This document shows, piece by piece, positions 22,356 through 34,013 of a DNA stretch of 64,000 nucleotides. The position numbers and the translations under genes are program-made. The stretch is from Vermamoeba vermiformis (lineage: Eukaryota; Tubulinea; Echinamoebida): NCBI GenBank assembly GCA_045837725.1, contig JBEWZL010000063.1:1-64000 (forward strand), in the 5' to 3' direction. Within the stretch, counting starts at the first letter, position 1, and the number at the start of each line of letters is the position of its first letter. Below the pieces are notes generated by a model, which was not told where the DNA came from, did no database searches, and saw only the letters and a program-made list of their open reading frames with translations.

Positions 22356-24726
22356 ATGTTAGAATTGATTCCGTTTGCAGAGAGCGAGTGCTTGGTCTGC
22401 GTATTCTTAGGACCTAAAGGCAGATGGTTCCTGTTGAACCAAATCTCGCGTTTGGTGTTCGGATGGGATACGCGTGTTTTCAAACGAAAGATCCTCTACA
22501 ACGCCATGACTACGAAGAATAAATATCGAATCATCAAGGTCAGCGACAGCTACTTGTTAGAACAATTAAAAGCAATTAATATGGTCGATCGAGAATCCAA
22601 ACACGTGCATCTCATTCACATCGCCAGCTTGGACTCATTTATTAAGAGCTACAGCCGCAGATTATCCCTATTCACCAAGCTATACGATACCGTGCATAGA
22701 TTACAATGGGGCAATTCGAGTAACAACTACGAGGAATACGGCACCTACACCAAATCCTCGAAAACAGCGAAAAGAAAAAGAACTTTGACGATGGCCGATA
22801 AAAAATACGTGGCTTCACTGCAGAATTGGCTCTGTGCTTGGTGTGCTGAGACATTGCCTGCACGGTAATAATTTATTTTCTTTTTATTTTACGTAAATGC
22901 CAAAATAATTCAAATAATTCAAAAAAATCGAACAAATGCATCATTAGGCCGTAGTTTATACAACCAATATTCTTCTACTGTCTAAAATTAAATGAATTTT
23001 ATTTTGCCACTCAAATTCTTTTGCCCTTTCTTCCTAACTTAATCACCTTAATTAGCCGACCATGGCACTTTATTTTGCAGTTTCATATATTGGCGAAATT
23101 AATAATTCACGCGGAAAAACTCACGCATAAAAATGAAATCTTATTTGTGTCTCATTCACGTATTAATCTTTCTATTCGCTTAGCTTCGAAGTCGATCACA
23201 TTATGCAATTTGCAGAGGGAGGTTCAGACGACGTGGAAAACTTGCAGGCCTTGTGTCCGAACTGTCACGCTGTCAAAACTGAAATGGACCGACGAGTGCA
23301 GCGGCAACAAGACGAATACGAAACCACAGCATTATTATACGAGGACGATGAAAACAACAATACCAATCGCTCGTTCAAAGCTCCGGCAAAGAGATCTGCT
23401 GTGCCGTTGTTGGGCAACAAAAAACAACCGAGACCAAATATTGCACGAGGACCTGTGCGCATGACTCAATCACAGTCCCAGAGACAAGACAGCGATGAGG
23501 AGGAGATTGGCTTTGCAGATATTTTAGTGAACGACGAGGACGAGGACGAAGACGATGACACTTTGACACGTGTCAGCAAGAAGGCAAAAACGAGTCCAGA
23601 TGACAGTCCTGTTGCAAGTAACAAGAATAATAATGGACAAAAGTCGCAGAGGGAGGCAATTACTTCTTCCTTTTTTGGAAAACACGTGGCTGCAGCACGC
23701 AAGATCTCGAACCCGCCGAACAGACTACAGCCGAGTCAAAGCCAAGAAATCACGAATGACTATAATGACAAGGAGGAGGAGAGTTCGAGTGATGAGGACT
23801 TAGTGCTACCGCGTCACATGCAAGACGATGATGACGAGGACAGCGACGATCAGACACCTGACCCGCGCTTTGAAAAGAGTTTTATTGCGCCGAGCAGTAA
23901 TAACAACAAGACGATTGACAACAAGACCAACGGAAAGACTAGCAATTTGATTGTAAATAACAATGCCAACAATAACAAGAACAGCAATACGAAGGGCAAG
24001 GCGAGAAGTAATCCGTTCGAAGCTGATTTGGACGAAGAGACGCAAATATTGCCCGATAAGAATGACCTCAGCAGCGATAACAACAGGAGCAGCTACGACG
24101 AAGATGAAGAGATGAACGATGAAGACGAGGACAATAACAACGACAATAACAACGAGAGTCAAGTGCGAAGTGATAATGATATTGTGGATGACGAGGGCGA
24201 TGATAACAACGAAGGCAATAACACGAGTGGTGATAATAACAATGGCGATAACAACGGCGATGAGGAGGAGCAAAGTAGTGACAGCGACCAAGATTTGTTT
24301 GCCTCGCAAAATCCTGTCAAAGTGGTCAGCACGAAGACTGGTGAATGGACTAACATTAGGTACGTTAGAACTCATATTATTATATTAGTAACTTGTTAAT
24401 AATGTCTATGTAGCCCACATTTTGCAGCCAAAGAACTGGCCAATCCCAAGACACGACACTTGCAGACGTTGAAAGTGAACCAGTCCCTCGCTCTCAATGC
24501 GCTCAAACACCGCGTCATGACCAGCAACGCTCCTGACAAGAACAGTGTATTGGGAAACAATCCGATCAAAACTGCACCTGAGAAGACCGCGGCCAGTACT
24601 GCGACCAAGAAAAAACCGACGACGAAAGCGAAAGAGAGCAAAGCAGCCGCCAAGCCAAAGAAAAAAATCACCGAAGCAGCGCTCAAGTACGAGAAAATGT
24701 TGAAGGAGCGGCAAAAGAAGAAATAA
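22356..24726 (+). CDS. HNH-domain nuclear protein with acidic tail
   Basis: Three exons (22356-22864, 23184-24359, 24414-24726) give 665 residues in a clean frame. The first intron is unusually long (319 bases). Residues about 160-205 form an HNH fold: CAWC, EVDHIMQFAEGG, ENLQALCPNC, then HAVKTEMD, with the Asp-His pair, the Asn and both zinc CxxC pairs present. The N-terminal 110 residues (FLLNQISRLVFGWDT and LLEQLKAINMV) faintly recall the Ski/Sno/DAC fold; I hold that weakly. After the HNH comes a long Asp/Glu/Asn/Ser-rich disordered part and a Lys-rich end (KKPTTKAKESKAAAKPKKK, then MLKERQKKK). Acidic plus basic tails suggest a chromatin protein. HNH domains nick or cut DNA, but the substrate is unknown. 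Confidence 0.75.
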
Positions 24727-24924
24727 CCACTGGCGACATGTGGGCGCAACGTTGCTGTCTCTTGTGGTGTACGTGTTCGAGGTTTAGTAGAGAATTTATT
24801 TTTTTGTGGTGGTGTAATTGTACAGTTCGTAGGATAATGTTTGGTTAAATTTAATTTTTGCCAGCGTTAGGAATCAACCATTTACTTGTACTACACTAGT
24901 CAACCATATTATTGCATCACTTTC

Positions 24925-26333
24925 CTATTGTCGTTCGTTCCATTCAAGAGCCGACCAAATTTCCTTCATGACTGTCCTGCGATCTTTGGCTCGGATGTAT
25001 TCTCTTCTCTTGGCAAATTCGATGAGCCTCGTTAATTCTTTGACTTGTACGAAATAATAGTCCACAGATAAAAATGCTATGGGAAGGAAGATAGGGATCA
25101 GCAGTTCCTGCGGTAAGTTTTGAAAAAATCCCTTCTCTGCTGGCAGCAGAATGCACTGAAGCATGAAAAATACTTTAGATAGGCTCATCAATGATTGGCG
25201 GTGCATGGATGCTTTAATTATGGCTATCTTAGCCGGATCTGGTCCGCATCTGTCGTTGTACTTTTGTTCGATCTCCAATGTATAATTCGACCAAGCTGCT
25301 TTGCAGAAGTTTGTTACAGCAGGTACTCGGTCATACTTGTGCCATTGAATATGGAACTTGACCAATCTTAACGGAGCCTCAGGCAGTACTTTAGCCAAGT
25401 TGTCATTCATGAAATTGACGGGGTTGAATTCCATGAGCCTGATCGGCGATGAAGCCACAAACAGAGGTGATATGTCCGCTGAGAATCTAGCATCGCCTGG
25501 CTGCATAGTCAGACTCTCCAACGACCTGCCAAGAAAAGTTAGTTACGGACGACAAATCGCATCCAGTTTTTATCTGTTGCGTACGATAGTCCCGACAGGA
25601 GTTGTACGAGCTCAGGTTTTTCATTAAGCCAATTTTCGTGGAATTCAATCGATTTGATGTTCTTATTGCCTTTCAAAGCTTCAAGCAACGGAATTCCGTC
25701 CAAACTGTTCGATCCGTTGGCAATCAATCCAAACGAAGTCAAATTAGGCATAGCAGCCAGTGCTTGGGCAGCGTTATGTACATTATTCATTGCGCAGTGC
25801 GTCAAGTCGATAGATATCTTGCGCAAGTTTTTGTTCCCGTTGAGCACATCCACAAATCCGTTCAAATCCCAACGAGTTAATTTTCTGCATTCTAAGCTGA
25901 ATATTTCTAATGTGCCAATATTTTCCATTGCTGGTATCAACTCTTCAGAGAACAGGTCTTTTTCTTTCGAGTCCAACGTATCCATAAAATTCAGTGACAA
26001 CGATTTTAAAGACTTATTCATTTTTAAATATGAACCTAGGTCTTGATACCATAGTCTAGTTGTAATTGCGAGCGAAGTAATTCTTGACTGCTTGTTTAAT
26101 ATTTTTAAAAATGATAAATCGCAGTTGCAAGGCAAATAATGCTGTAAATCTATCTCTGTAATTGAAGTATTTTTCTTGAGCGCATTTTCTAATAATTTTG
26201 AATTATTTTTGGTTAATTCTGTAACCACGCACAACCTTTTCCAAGTGCAATCCGCTGCTTCAATAGTCTTGAGCACGCCCTTGAACTCCGTACTAGCTAT
26301 ATTGCTACTTTCTATACAAATGGAGTCGTTCAT
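24925..26333 (-). CDS. leucine-rich-repeat-like protein of unknown role
   Basis: Two exons (26333-25585 and 25525-24925) with a 59-base intron give 449 residues. The first two thirds show irregular Leu-rich units of the RNase-inhibitor kind: ITEIDLQHYL, SLKSLSLNFMD, NLRKISIDLTHC, NLTSFGLIANGS and NIKSIEFHENWL, spaced about 25-30 residues apart. The C-terminal part has an NLPQELLIPIF stretch like the start of an F-box, followed by a helical basic end (FAKRREYIRAKDRR). I chose the ATG at 26333 because upstream in-frame codons are not ATG. An F-box/LRR adaptor is possible, but the F-box would be at the wrong end. Function unknown. Confidence 0.65.
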
Positions 26334-26530
26334 GTGGTTTCTTACACACGAATAAAAATTAAACAAATTGCGAGATCTCACGCTTGCACTAAGCCCAGTG
26401 ACAATTTTAACTTAAGCGAGGTAAAACCCTGGCTTATGTAAATCCTAAGTGGTTAGATATAAATTGTAAATTTCGAACTCCTGTGTAATCGTTGCTACTC
26501 CTTTTAAAGCGAAGTTTATTAGCGATTCAA

Positions 26531-27917
26531 TTATTGCTTATCTTTCTTTTTCTTCTTCAACGGACTGTCTTTCATTATCTTAGCAAGCGCGGCAATAGCA
26601 TCGCCTCCGATTTCTAAACGTTACGTTAGATAGGCAGATCTCGTCAACGACTTCGCGTTGTTACTTACTAGCAGGTGATTTCTTCTCTTTGGCAGGTGAA
26701 GAACTCGTGTCTTCGTAGCTTTCTGACTCGTCTTTGGACTTGTCTTTGGATTTCTTAGAGCTCTTAGGAGGCTTGGCTTTCAAAGGCTACAAAATCATGC
26801 ATTAATAATCGTTAATGAAGTCCGACTATAACAATATATTATTAAAGATATGCTTACAGTCTTTAATCTCGGAGATTTGGAGGTAATGTCGTCGAGATCG
26901 GCGCTCGAAGTTGTAGCGGATGTGACGATTTTAGGAACCGATTGGCCGCGGTAGCTAGTGCTAATAGAGCTGTTGTATCCACCAGGGAATACTGGTGCTT
27001 TGCGGAACCTCCACATCATTAAGGCAGGAAGGAGCAACCACAACCCGTTAGCCTTCAAAACGATTAGTGCTGGAATTAATTAAAAGGTATATTTACGCAC
27101 TCCTAGAATGAGGTTGGGATTGGTGGGCTTGCTAGTCTGATTAAAGACTTCGAATAAATAAAGGCACGCGTGATCCAAATGAAGTGCAGCGAAAAGAATG
27201 CCAGGAAGACGCCTAGTAAGGGTATCATTAGTATTTCGGCCATTTGTATATTATATTTAACTATAAATACCATTCTTTGCGCTTGATCAAGCCATAGACT
27301 GCCATAATTCCTAGCGGCAGCAAAATGAACGCGCTCGATCCGTTTAAATAACGGAAATAAGGTGGATTATTCTTAACTTGCAGGTCATTGGTTCTATCGA
27401 CGTAGTCTTTCATATCCAAGCCAACTGTTAACGAAGGTGTCAGAAAATGAATCATTTTCAGATCCCGCCAGATATTAATTCATAAAATATTTGTTTTAAT
27501 TATTACCTGTTTGGCGAAGCTTGCAACCCCAAATACACACTCTTTCCCGAAAAGTGTCATCGAACATGTACTACAAAATTAAATCAATTAAAAGATTTTT
27601 TCTGAATTAATCCATCAATTACGTACGTCACAGCGTGTCATCATCGGGCAATTAAGTCCGAATTGCCAATCAAGGATAGCGCCGCTGAAGAAGGTCAGAG
27701 CACTCTAGATCCGACTTTGATTAGATTTTTTGAAAAAATACAAAATTATTTTAGTTAATTTACAATTAACGGGAAACGCATGTAATAGCACAATAGATAA
27801 ACACTATTCTTAATAGAATTAATTTAAAAAATCTATTAAATTGGCTATTGAATTGAAATATTGAAACGTGAGTGTACGACTTACCAGTGCTATAATGAGG
27901 ATATCAATCTTATACAT
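26531..27917 (-). CDS. multi-pass membrane protein resembling the EXPERA family
   Basis: Read through about seven short exons from MYKIDILIIAL (27917). Hydrophobic segments are the N-terminal one (IDILIIALSALTFFSGAIL), SSAFILLPLGIMAVYGLI, then a segment after KRKEWRLPGILFAALHLDH, and ANGLWLLLPALMMWRF. The order, the charged residues inside helices and the KRKEWRLP..H pattern resemble TMEM97/emopamil-binding (EXPERA) proteins of the ER, which handle sterols. The tail is Ser/Lys-rich and ends SPLKKKKKDKQ, consistent with a cytosolic ER-type lysine end. Family assignment is by eye and moderate. A Cys-rich loop (MMTRCD, then CIWGC) lies after the first helix. Confidence 0.5.
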
Positions 27918-28173
27918 GGTGAATACAATTGAATTTACGGGCTTTGTTGTATTCACTGAGAATGGCAAAATTAATTGGTTTGATTCAATTTAACGGAGAT
28001 TTTCTGCCCGGGCAGGATTTTGCGATCAAATCACAATCGAACCCATCAAAACAAATCAATAAGTAACTGAATTGCTCCTTGACATTTAATTGTGCTTTTT
28101 CACGCATAGTTTTTCGGATGTCGCTTCGGATCTTGGCACAAACAATGAACGGTAAAACACAGCCGTGCGCAGT

Positions 28174-30165
28174 TTACTTCTTGTTTTTATTACTGATGTC
28201 AGGCGATTGCAAGCACAAGTTACACAGTCGTTGTCCGTGCTCAGTCTTGTAAATCAATCCTTTGCCGTCACATTCAAAGGACTGGCACACGTACTCGCGT
28301 TGAAATTGGTCCACTTCGGTGTCTTCTTCATTCTTGGTATTAGTGAAAAAAGTAATATCTACATTCATCGATTCATTATTATCCTCATCTGTAGTATCCT
28401 TAGTAGCGTTTGTGTTGGGTACAAAGTGATGTCTGTTGCCAGAATTATTCTTGATCCAGCGAGATCTCTTCTTCTTTTTCCGTTTTTGACTAGTAAATAC
28501 CTCTTCGCTAGATCCATTCTCGCTATTAGTATTCTCAGAATTATTGTCTCTATTTTTCTCTTCAGATTTTGTTATTTTCGGCTTCGGTCTGCATCCAGGA
28601 CACAAGCATTTGAAGTGATAATCAGCCAATAGCTTTTTTTGCCTGAGGGCACTGGGCTCGCTTAACGGAATATAACTGATGTTGAGCTCTGTTTTTTCAG
28701 GAATATCGTGCAAAGCAATAAAGTGCATCAATTTGCCTCGCTGATCGAACAGCAAATTAGGCCAGCATGAATGACTAACAATAAATCATTATTGATATGG
28801 TCTTTAATAGCACATTATCGAGTCTTACTTGAAGTACGAGGCCACGGGGTAGATCGCGTACCCAAAACAATAATTTCCGTATTTTCGAACACCAAAGCCA
28901 TTTTGAACTGAATAATAACGATTAGTAACAATATAATTATGCTATATCTTATCTTCATATATTATACGTACTAAGCTGACACATAGTCTCGATAAAATTT
29001 TCAGTCGGTTCTAACTTCAACTGGGCCTTGTGCGTAATATTCAACAGAATTCTTCTTAAGTCGTTGAAATATCCCATATTAGCCTTGTTGAATAGACTTC
29101 TATTTGAAATCAATACTGAGACGTCTTTCCAACTCAATTCGAATTTGTCGCTAGATCCGCAACTCGTCTGCCTTTCTTCGTTGTTACTATTAATGCTACT
29201 ATTTACATCTTCGCTATTGTTGTTATTACTATTTACATCCATATGTGACATATTGTTATTAACATTGTTTTGAACGGCCCGATCGCTATCAATCGTAATT
29301 TGAGAAACGTTATTTGCAATAGAATCGCTAATCTCGGCTTCTTCATCGCTATTGAATGGTTGACCAATGATAACTTTCTTTTCTTCCACGTATTTGCGCA
29401 AAAACATTTGTAGTAAAAGCTACAAACGAAAAGTTAGATCTTGATCGAAAGCTAAAAATTATTCTTTCGGTTAAAAATGGCCTTTATAAACCGTAGATTA
29501 TATATAATATTATTTACGTACTCTCACGGTACTTTTGGTCCATTCATCGACATGAGTGACTTTGATCAGCGATTTTAACGAGACACAGATCGGTGCGTGC
29601 CATGCAGCATCGTCTTCTTGGCATTTAGCCGAACAATACCATACATTATTACAGTCGGCACTAGAAAATATAATCTATTAATATTGCAATGCCAAAGATA
29701 CGACGATTCTGAAAATATTTTCAGTTTTAGTCAGATGCATTACCATTTGAACAACTGTTGCGCATTTAAATCGAATTGCATGCAATTAAAGCATCCATAT
29801 GTTTTGAACTCTTCGGCAACAGTAATCGCGTAGGGCTCTACGGTAAGCACAATCTCACCAGATTTGATTGCTTTTTTACTACGCATAAACCGGCCCTATT
29901 AAATCAGAAAATTTAGCTGTCATTTATTAATTTATTGCATTAATTATTAACGAAGATCTTCTTGATTCAAAAAGGTGATCGTTACCTGCTCGGGCGTGAA
30001 ACACAATTCTACGTGTTCACTATTAACAAAATATTTTTCTGGACCATTAACATCGAGCGATTGTGCCGTTTTTGTGGTCTGCATGTCGGATGGGAAATAA
30101 AAGGAAAAACCGAAATCCGCTACCGAACAGGTGTCGAACCGAAATTTCCTGTGGTCCACATCCAT
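28174..30165 (-). CDS. SMYD-type SET/MYND lysine methyltransferase
   Basis: The split SET domain starts after an N-terminal extension (MDVDHRKFRFDT) with GRFMRSKKAIKSGEIVLTVE. A MYND zinc finger follows (FNC..C, then NNVWYCSAKCQEDDAAWH), as in SMYD proteins. After a long Asn/Ser-rich insert of about 100 residues (near 29,150-29,330), SET resumes with YGNYCFGYAIYPVASYFN, the catalytic-site motif NHSCWPN formed across an intron, ELNISYIPL, and the post-SET zinc motif FKCLCPGC. All hallmark residues are present, so it should methylate lysines of histones or other proteins. The C-terminal part holds a basic Asn/Ser-rich patch (QKRKKKKRSRW) and a Cys pair (RLCNLC). The Asn-rich insert is unlike animal SMYDs. 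Confidence 0.88.
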
Positions 30166-30280
30166 ACAACCTTCAAAGTTTCCAAACCGAACCCTTGATC
30201 ACAAGTAAGGCCTAGCCAACTTTGGGGCGGTAATGAGTCGCTGCCAAACGATGCGACAAGAGGAAAGTACTGTAAACTGC

Positions 30281-30899
30281 CTACTGCTTAACGTATGTTT
30301 CCTTTCGGGGCTGAAATTTCCATTTGGATTTAAGCTTGGTGCCGCTCAAACCTTCCAAATACTCTTCGACTAGCTTTTGTGCCTCTTTATCTTTACCAAA
30401 TTTAATTTCTCCCGGTTCATTGTGGTTTGGGTTTTTATCCGCAACGAAAAACTTGGCGTACTTCAACGCGTGCCATTTGCCAAATGCGCTCAAATCGAGT
30501 TTGTTTCTGCTGCCCTTTTTTTGCGAAGAGGCGTGCTCGTAATATAAATCCCACGCTTTTTGTTCGATCATTTCTTTTGCCTGACTTATCCTCTCCAATT
30601 TGCCTGTAATAATATTCATAATTAACATTAATAAGATATTAAATAATTGTCAATTAAGATGTGGCAATTTAATTTGACCGTTTATTTAAATTAGGAATTC
30701 AGACCCTGGGTCTTAAACTACAACTAAGCGAATTAGACGAACCTATAATATCAAGAGTATCAGCACCAGTTCTAGAAGCCTCAATTTGCACGTTGAAAAA
30801 GTCCTTCAACTTTGGATTTAGCTCGGTGCACAATTGTTGCTGGATTACGAAAGGAATTTCGTTCAGCTTTTCTCTTCGTACCAAATGCACGTCAGACAT
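30281..30899 (-). CDS. small KH-like protein
   Basis: Exon 1 from 30899 (MSDVHLVRREKLNEI) joins exon 2 so that the junction reads DTLDIIGKLERISQAKEMIE. This beta-Gly-helix pattern (IIGKxExIxxAKxxI) is typical of KH-type RNA-binding folds. The intron contains a CTAAT and ends TATTACAG. About 159 residues in all. The C-terminal half is Lys-rich, with a WHALKYAKFF stretch and ends ETYVKQ. I do not recognise the family. It stands head to head with the next gene across about 200 bases. Confidence 0.6.
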
Positions 30900-31110
30900 T
30901 GTTTTCAGCTAAGCTATAGTAATTAGAGATGCATACAAAAAAGACAAAATTAAAACGGAAGCCGGATAAAAACCGAAAATTACATTAACAATTCACATCA
31001 GCTCCGCGACAGCTAAATGAAGTTCTCGAGATGACAACAGCAGACAAACTCTAACCCGTACATAATGCATCTCATGTACAGATCTCCAAGAACAACAGGA
31101 TCTCTGCACG

Positions 31111-32297
31111 GTGCAGGTTTGGTCAAACTTAGTCAAACTGTGCCCGAAAACTGTGTTTGGTCTGCGAAGAACTTTAGCCAAACACAGAGTGCTCGTCACC
31201 ACGTCGCATGCAAACGCTGCACTTCAATTGGCGAACTATCCTACAGATGAATATCCCCGCTATTCGAAATTTGATCGCGCAAGAGAAGTAAGTCAGCAGG
31301 CGAAAAAATAACTAAAAGAGCACTCTAACATTTTTAAAACAGCAAAATTAATCAGGGCGTAGGCGTAATCGTTCTGCACCACGAAGATCTGGAGTTACTA
31401 CCAATTGTACAGCAAGCCATGGAACAGTTGGGTTATATCGGCTTTCTCAATAGCTTATTATGGAGTAAAATTATGCCTGATGGCACACGAAGGTCTATAG
31501 TCATTCACTGTTACAACGAAGTCGACGCTGTTCCGTTGGATCAGCACTTGATACAATCCAGAAACGTTATTCTACTCACTTCAAATACAAATGAAAACGT
31601 TAAAACACCTGTTGTCATTAATAGAATATTTAATGCTTCTCTACGAACAGAAGAATCCTACCGAAATTTTGATTTGCCGCATGAAACTTTCGGGGCGGCG
31701 ATGGAGTGCGAAGAAATGTGCAAAGTGGAGCAAAGAAGCACTGAGACACTAGCTTTACAGTTACGGAATGCCATAGAAGCAACGCATAATGCGAGTAAAT
31801 ATCTCCGATCGAAGTATTTTGTGATTGCCTCAACCCATCATCAACATCAACTGGCACTGCTGATCGACACAATTGCATCGAGTTTTGTGACCAGGATTGA
31901 TAAAAAAATCTTCATCTATCGATTCAACAAGGATACTCCACGAGATTTGCCCTGCTTGACGGAACCTCTGAAGGCGATGGGTGTTGAATCATCAATTCTT
32001 TTCAACGCGGTCAACGACAAATGGACATGCTACTACGTCTATGTCGATCAACTATTCAGCGTACTGCTAACTAAATTTCGTGAGCCCTTTGCACCGCTTC
32101 TGCCTTGGATGATTGGCCTTCATTCGCCGTGCTGGAAATTCACGGAAACGCTGTTAAACCATCCGGACAATTCGAAGATATCAGAAGAAATCCGTTTCGT
32201 AATGGGCTATCTGAAGCGATTCCCGATGCTTTGTGGAGACCCTGGCCGATGTGAAGCCAGACAATGCGATCACAAGAAGCTTGGCATTGAAGAATAA
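31111..32297 (+). CDS. unknown protein, 5' end unresolved
   Basis: The main exon reads open to the stop at 32297 and includes LLPIVQQAMEQLGYIGFLNS, SRNVILLTSNTNENV, KYFVIASTHHQHQLALLID and a Cys-rich end (CGDPGRCEARQCDHKK). The upstream exon (about 31111-31289) joins across an intron ending AATCAG to give GVGVIVLHHED in frame. This upstream exon is basic (LVKLCPKTVFGLRRTLAKHR), which would suit a mitochondrial leader, but it has no ATG in frame. An ATG at 31065 is one frame off, so either a first exon is missing or one base is wrong. I recognise no family. Confidence 0.55.
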
Positions 32298-32735
32298 TCT
32301 TATAAGCAATTGAACTCGAGCGAGTTGCGCCTATTATTAATAATTTAAATTAAATTAGTAACGAAGCCCTTGCAAGGGTTTTTAAAATTCATTCGTTTGA
32401 GCGAGAGCCAATATTTAAAAATAAATACAACATTCAGATGCGAAAATTTCCCTAAATCAAAAAAACGAACGTAAAATTTGGTCGACCATAATTATTTAAA
32501 TTATGCAGCATAATGAAGATACGTACCACTTTTCTAACGTTATTCTTGCAAGAAGTCTTGATCAACAACGAGTAGGACTTACAATGGAGTTAAAATAGAC
32601 CGTTTTTCCCTTTTTTATTATTGTTTTTGTGTCCGGGGGGGGCCCCGGGAGATTTTTTAAAGTTTCATTACATGACCATTTACAGCACCAAACCAACAAC
32701 TGAAGCATTTAAATAGAACTTAAAAATTTCTATGC
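32298..32735. other. spacer with G-rich palindrome
   Basis: No gene seen. At 32634-32651 there is a run CCGGGGGGGGCCCCGGG, partly self-complementary and able to form a hairpin or G-quadruplex. The rest is AT-rich. Confidence 0.4.
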
Positions 32736-33854
32736 ATGGGCAACGGAATTAGGTAACCTACAGCCGCTCGGTGACGAATATTGGCGCGATCCAAATTATT
32801 ATCATTTTTCTGTTTCTTGTTACTTATAAAATTATTAGAACAAAGTCTAATATTAGAAAATTAAATTGGCGCAACTTATTAATTATTAATTTAGCACTAG
32901 CGCTTGCTCCCATGGATTTGAAGCTTGGGAGCAACTGAACGAAGACACAATGCTCGTCTTATTAAAATATTTAACAGTATTCGATTACGTACAGCTAACA
33001 CTGGCCTGTAGAAAATTTCTTTACTTCCTCCTTGGTCCTGTAAGTTCTCTCTTACAAAATCTTTCTATTTCTCGTTCACTGAACCGCTTATTCATGAATA
33101 GAATAACTACTTTTGGGCACAGCTGTGCGACAATTTACTAAAGGACGAGGAACAGCCCAGCGACCTTTCTAGTGGGGAATGGCTGGGGTACTACGTGCCA
33201 CCTGACACCCCACCTACAGTGCTTAGGAGTCGCCCAAAAAGCGCTAATGAACTGCTCAGATACGTGCAAAATGGAAGAAAATTCATTGTCGATGGCAAAC
33301 CGGTGGATCTAAATCGAAAGATCAATACGATGAACAAGCACTTTGTTAGCCACTTCAATTTCAAAGAAGAAATCAAAGCGTACTTCTTTGAAGCAGTACT
33401 GCGAGTCAATTTAGAGGCGCAAATAAGAAAATTAGTGCGAAGTTCATATCTTCAGTTGGTTAGAGTGGATTTGGATCGACAACCAGATTTGAAAAACTTG
33501 TGGACGAAGCTAGACTATATATCGCACCATTATAATTTGGATTATAGTTTCGTAGTGGATATTGGAGCCGATCCTATGGCATTAGGCGCTGTGGTCAACT
33601 TGCCCTACACGTACAAAAACAGATTAGTTTGGTACGTCCGCTGTGAAAGTGAAAGGCGTAATACTCAGCCAACAATATCATACACCTCTACTCAACAAGA
33701 TCTCTTTCCGAAGAATGATAAGAATTCAAACTTGGTCCGACATCCAGATGTTTTTCAACTTCCGAAGCTGACTCCAGGAAATCAACCAAGCAACTCAACA
33801 AGCTTGCCTTCGCTCTCCTCGCTCGGATATTATTTGCCTCCGAATTTCAATTAA
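32736..33854 (+). CDS. F-box protein with N-myristoylation signal
   Basis: Three exons (32736-32752, 32895-33039, 33123-33854) give 297 residues with all phases agreeing. Exon 1 is only 17 bases and supplies MGNGI; the next residue is Ser, so the start MGNGIS fits the N-myristoyltransferase rule (Gly2, Ser6). Residues about 14-50 are an F-box (WEQLNEDTMLVLLKYL, then ACRKFLYFLLGP) that would bind SKP1 in an SCF ubiquitin ligase. The rest (SSYLQLVRVDLDRQPDL, YSFVVDIGADP, RLVWYVRCESE) is a folded domain I do not recognise, ending in a Ser/Pro-rich tail. A membrane-attached SCF substrate adaptor is the inference. The short first exon is chosen on splice phase and motif, not on transcript data. 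Confidence 0.68.
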
Positions 33855-34013
33855 CCACGATGAACTGCCCCCAACACGAAAACTTCTGTGCGAGAAAAAG
33901 CAGTCGATCGAAACTTAACGGAAATTTCTGGCGAGTCACCGAGGTAAGTGTTTGGTTCATTAAAAACAACCGTGATCATCTACAGAACACAATTCAGCAG
34001 GTAAACACAACGG

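Noticed and set aside
23806-24375. Ile/Val-rich minus-strand frame resembling a membrane protein
   Set aside because: It is antisense to the Asp/Asn-rich tail of the HNH gene; GAT/AAC runs read as ATC/GTT.
33860-33941. ATG-led frame MNCPQHENFCARKSS as an alternative ankyrin gene start
   Set aside because: Every visible splice from it leads to stops, and it begins five bases after the F-box stop; it is more likely 5' untranslated sequence.
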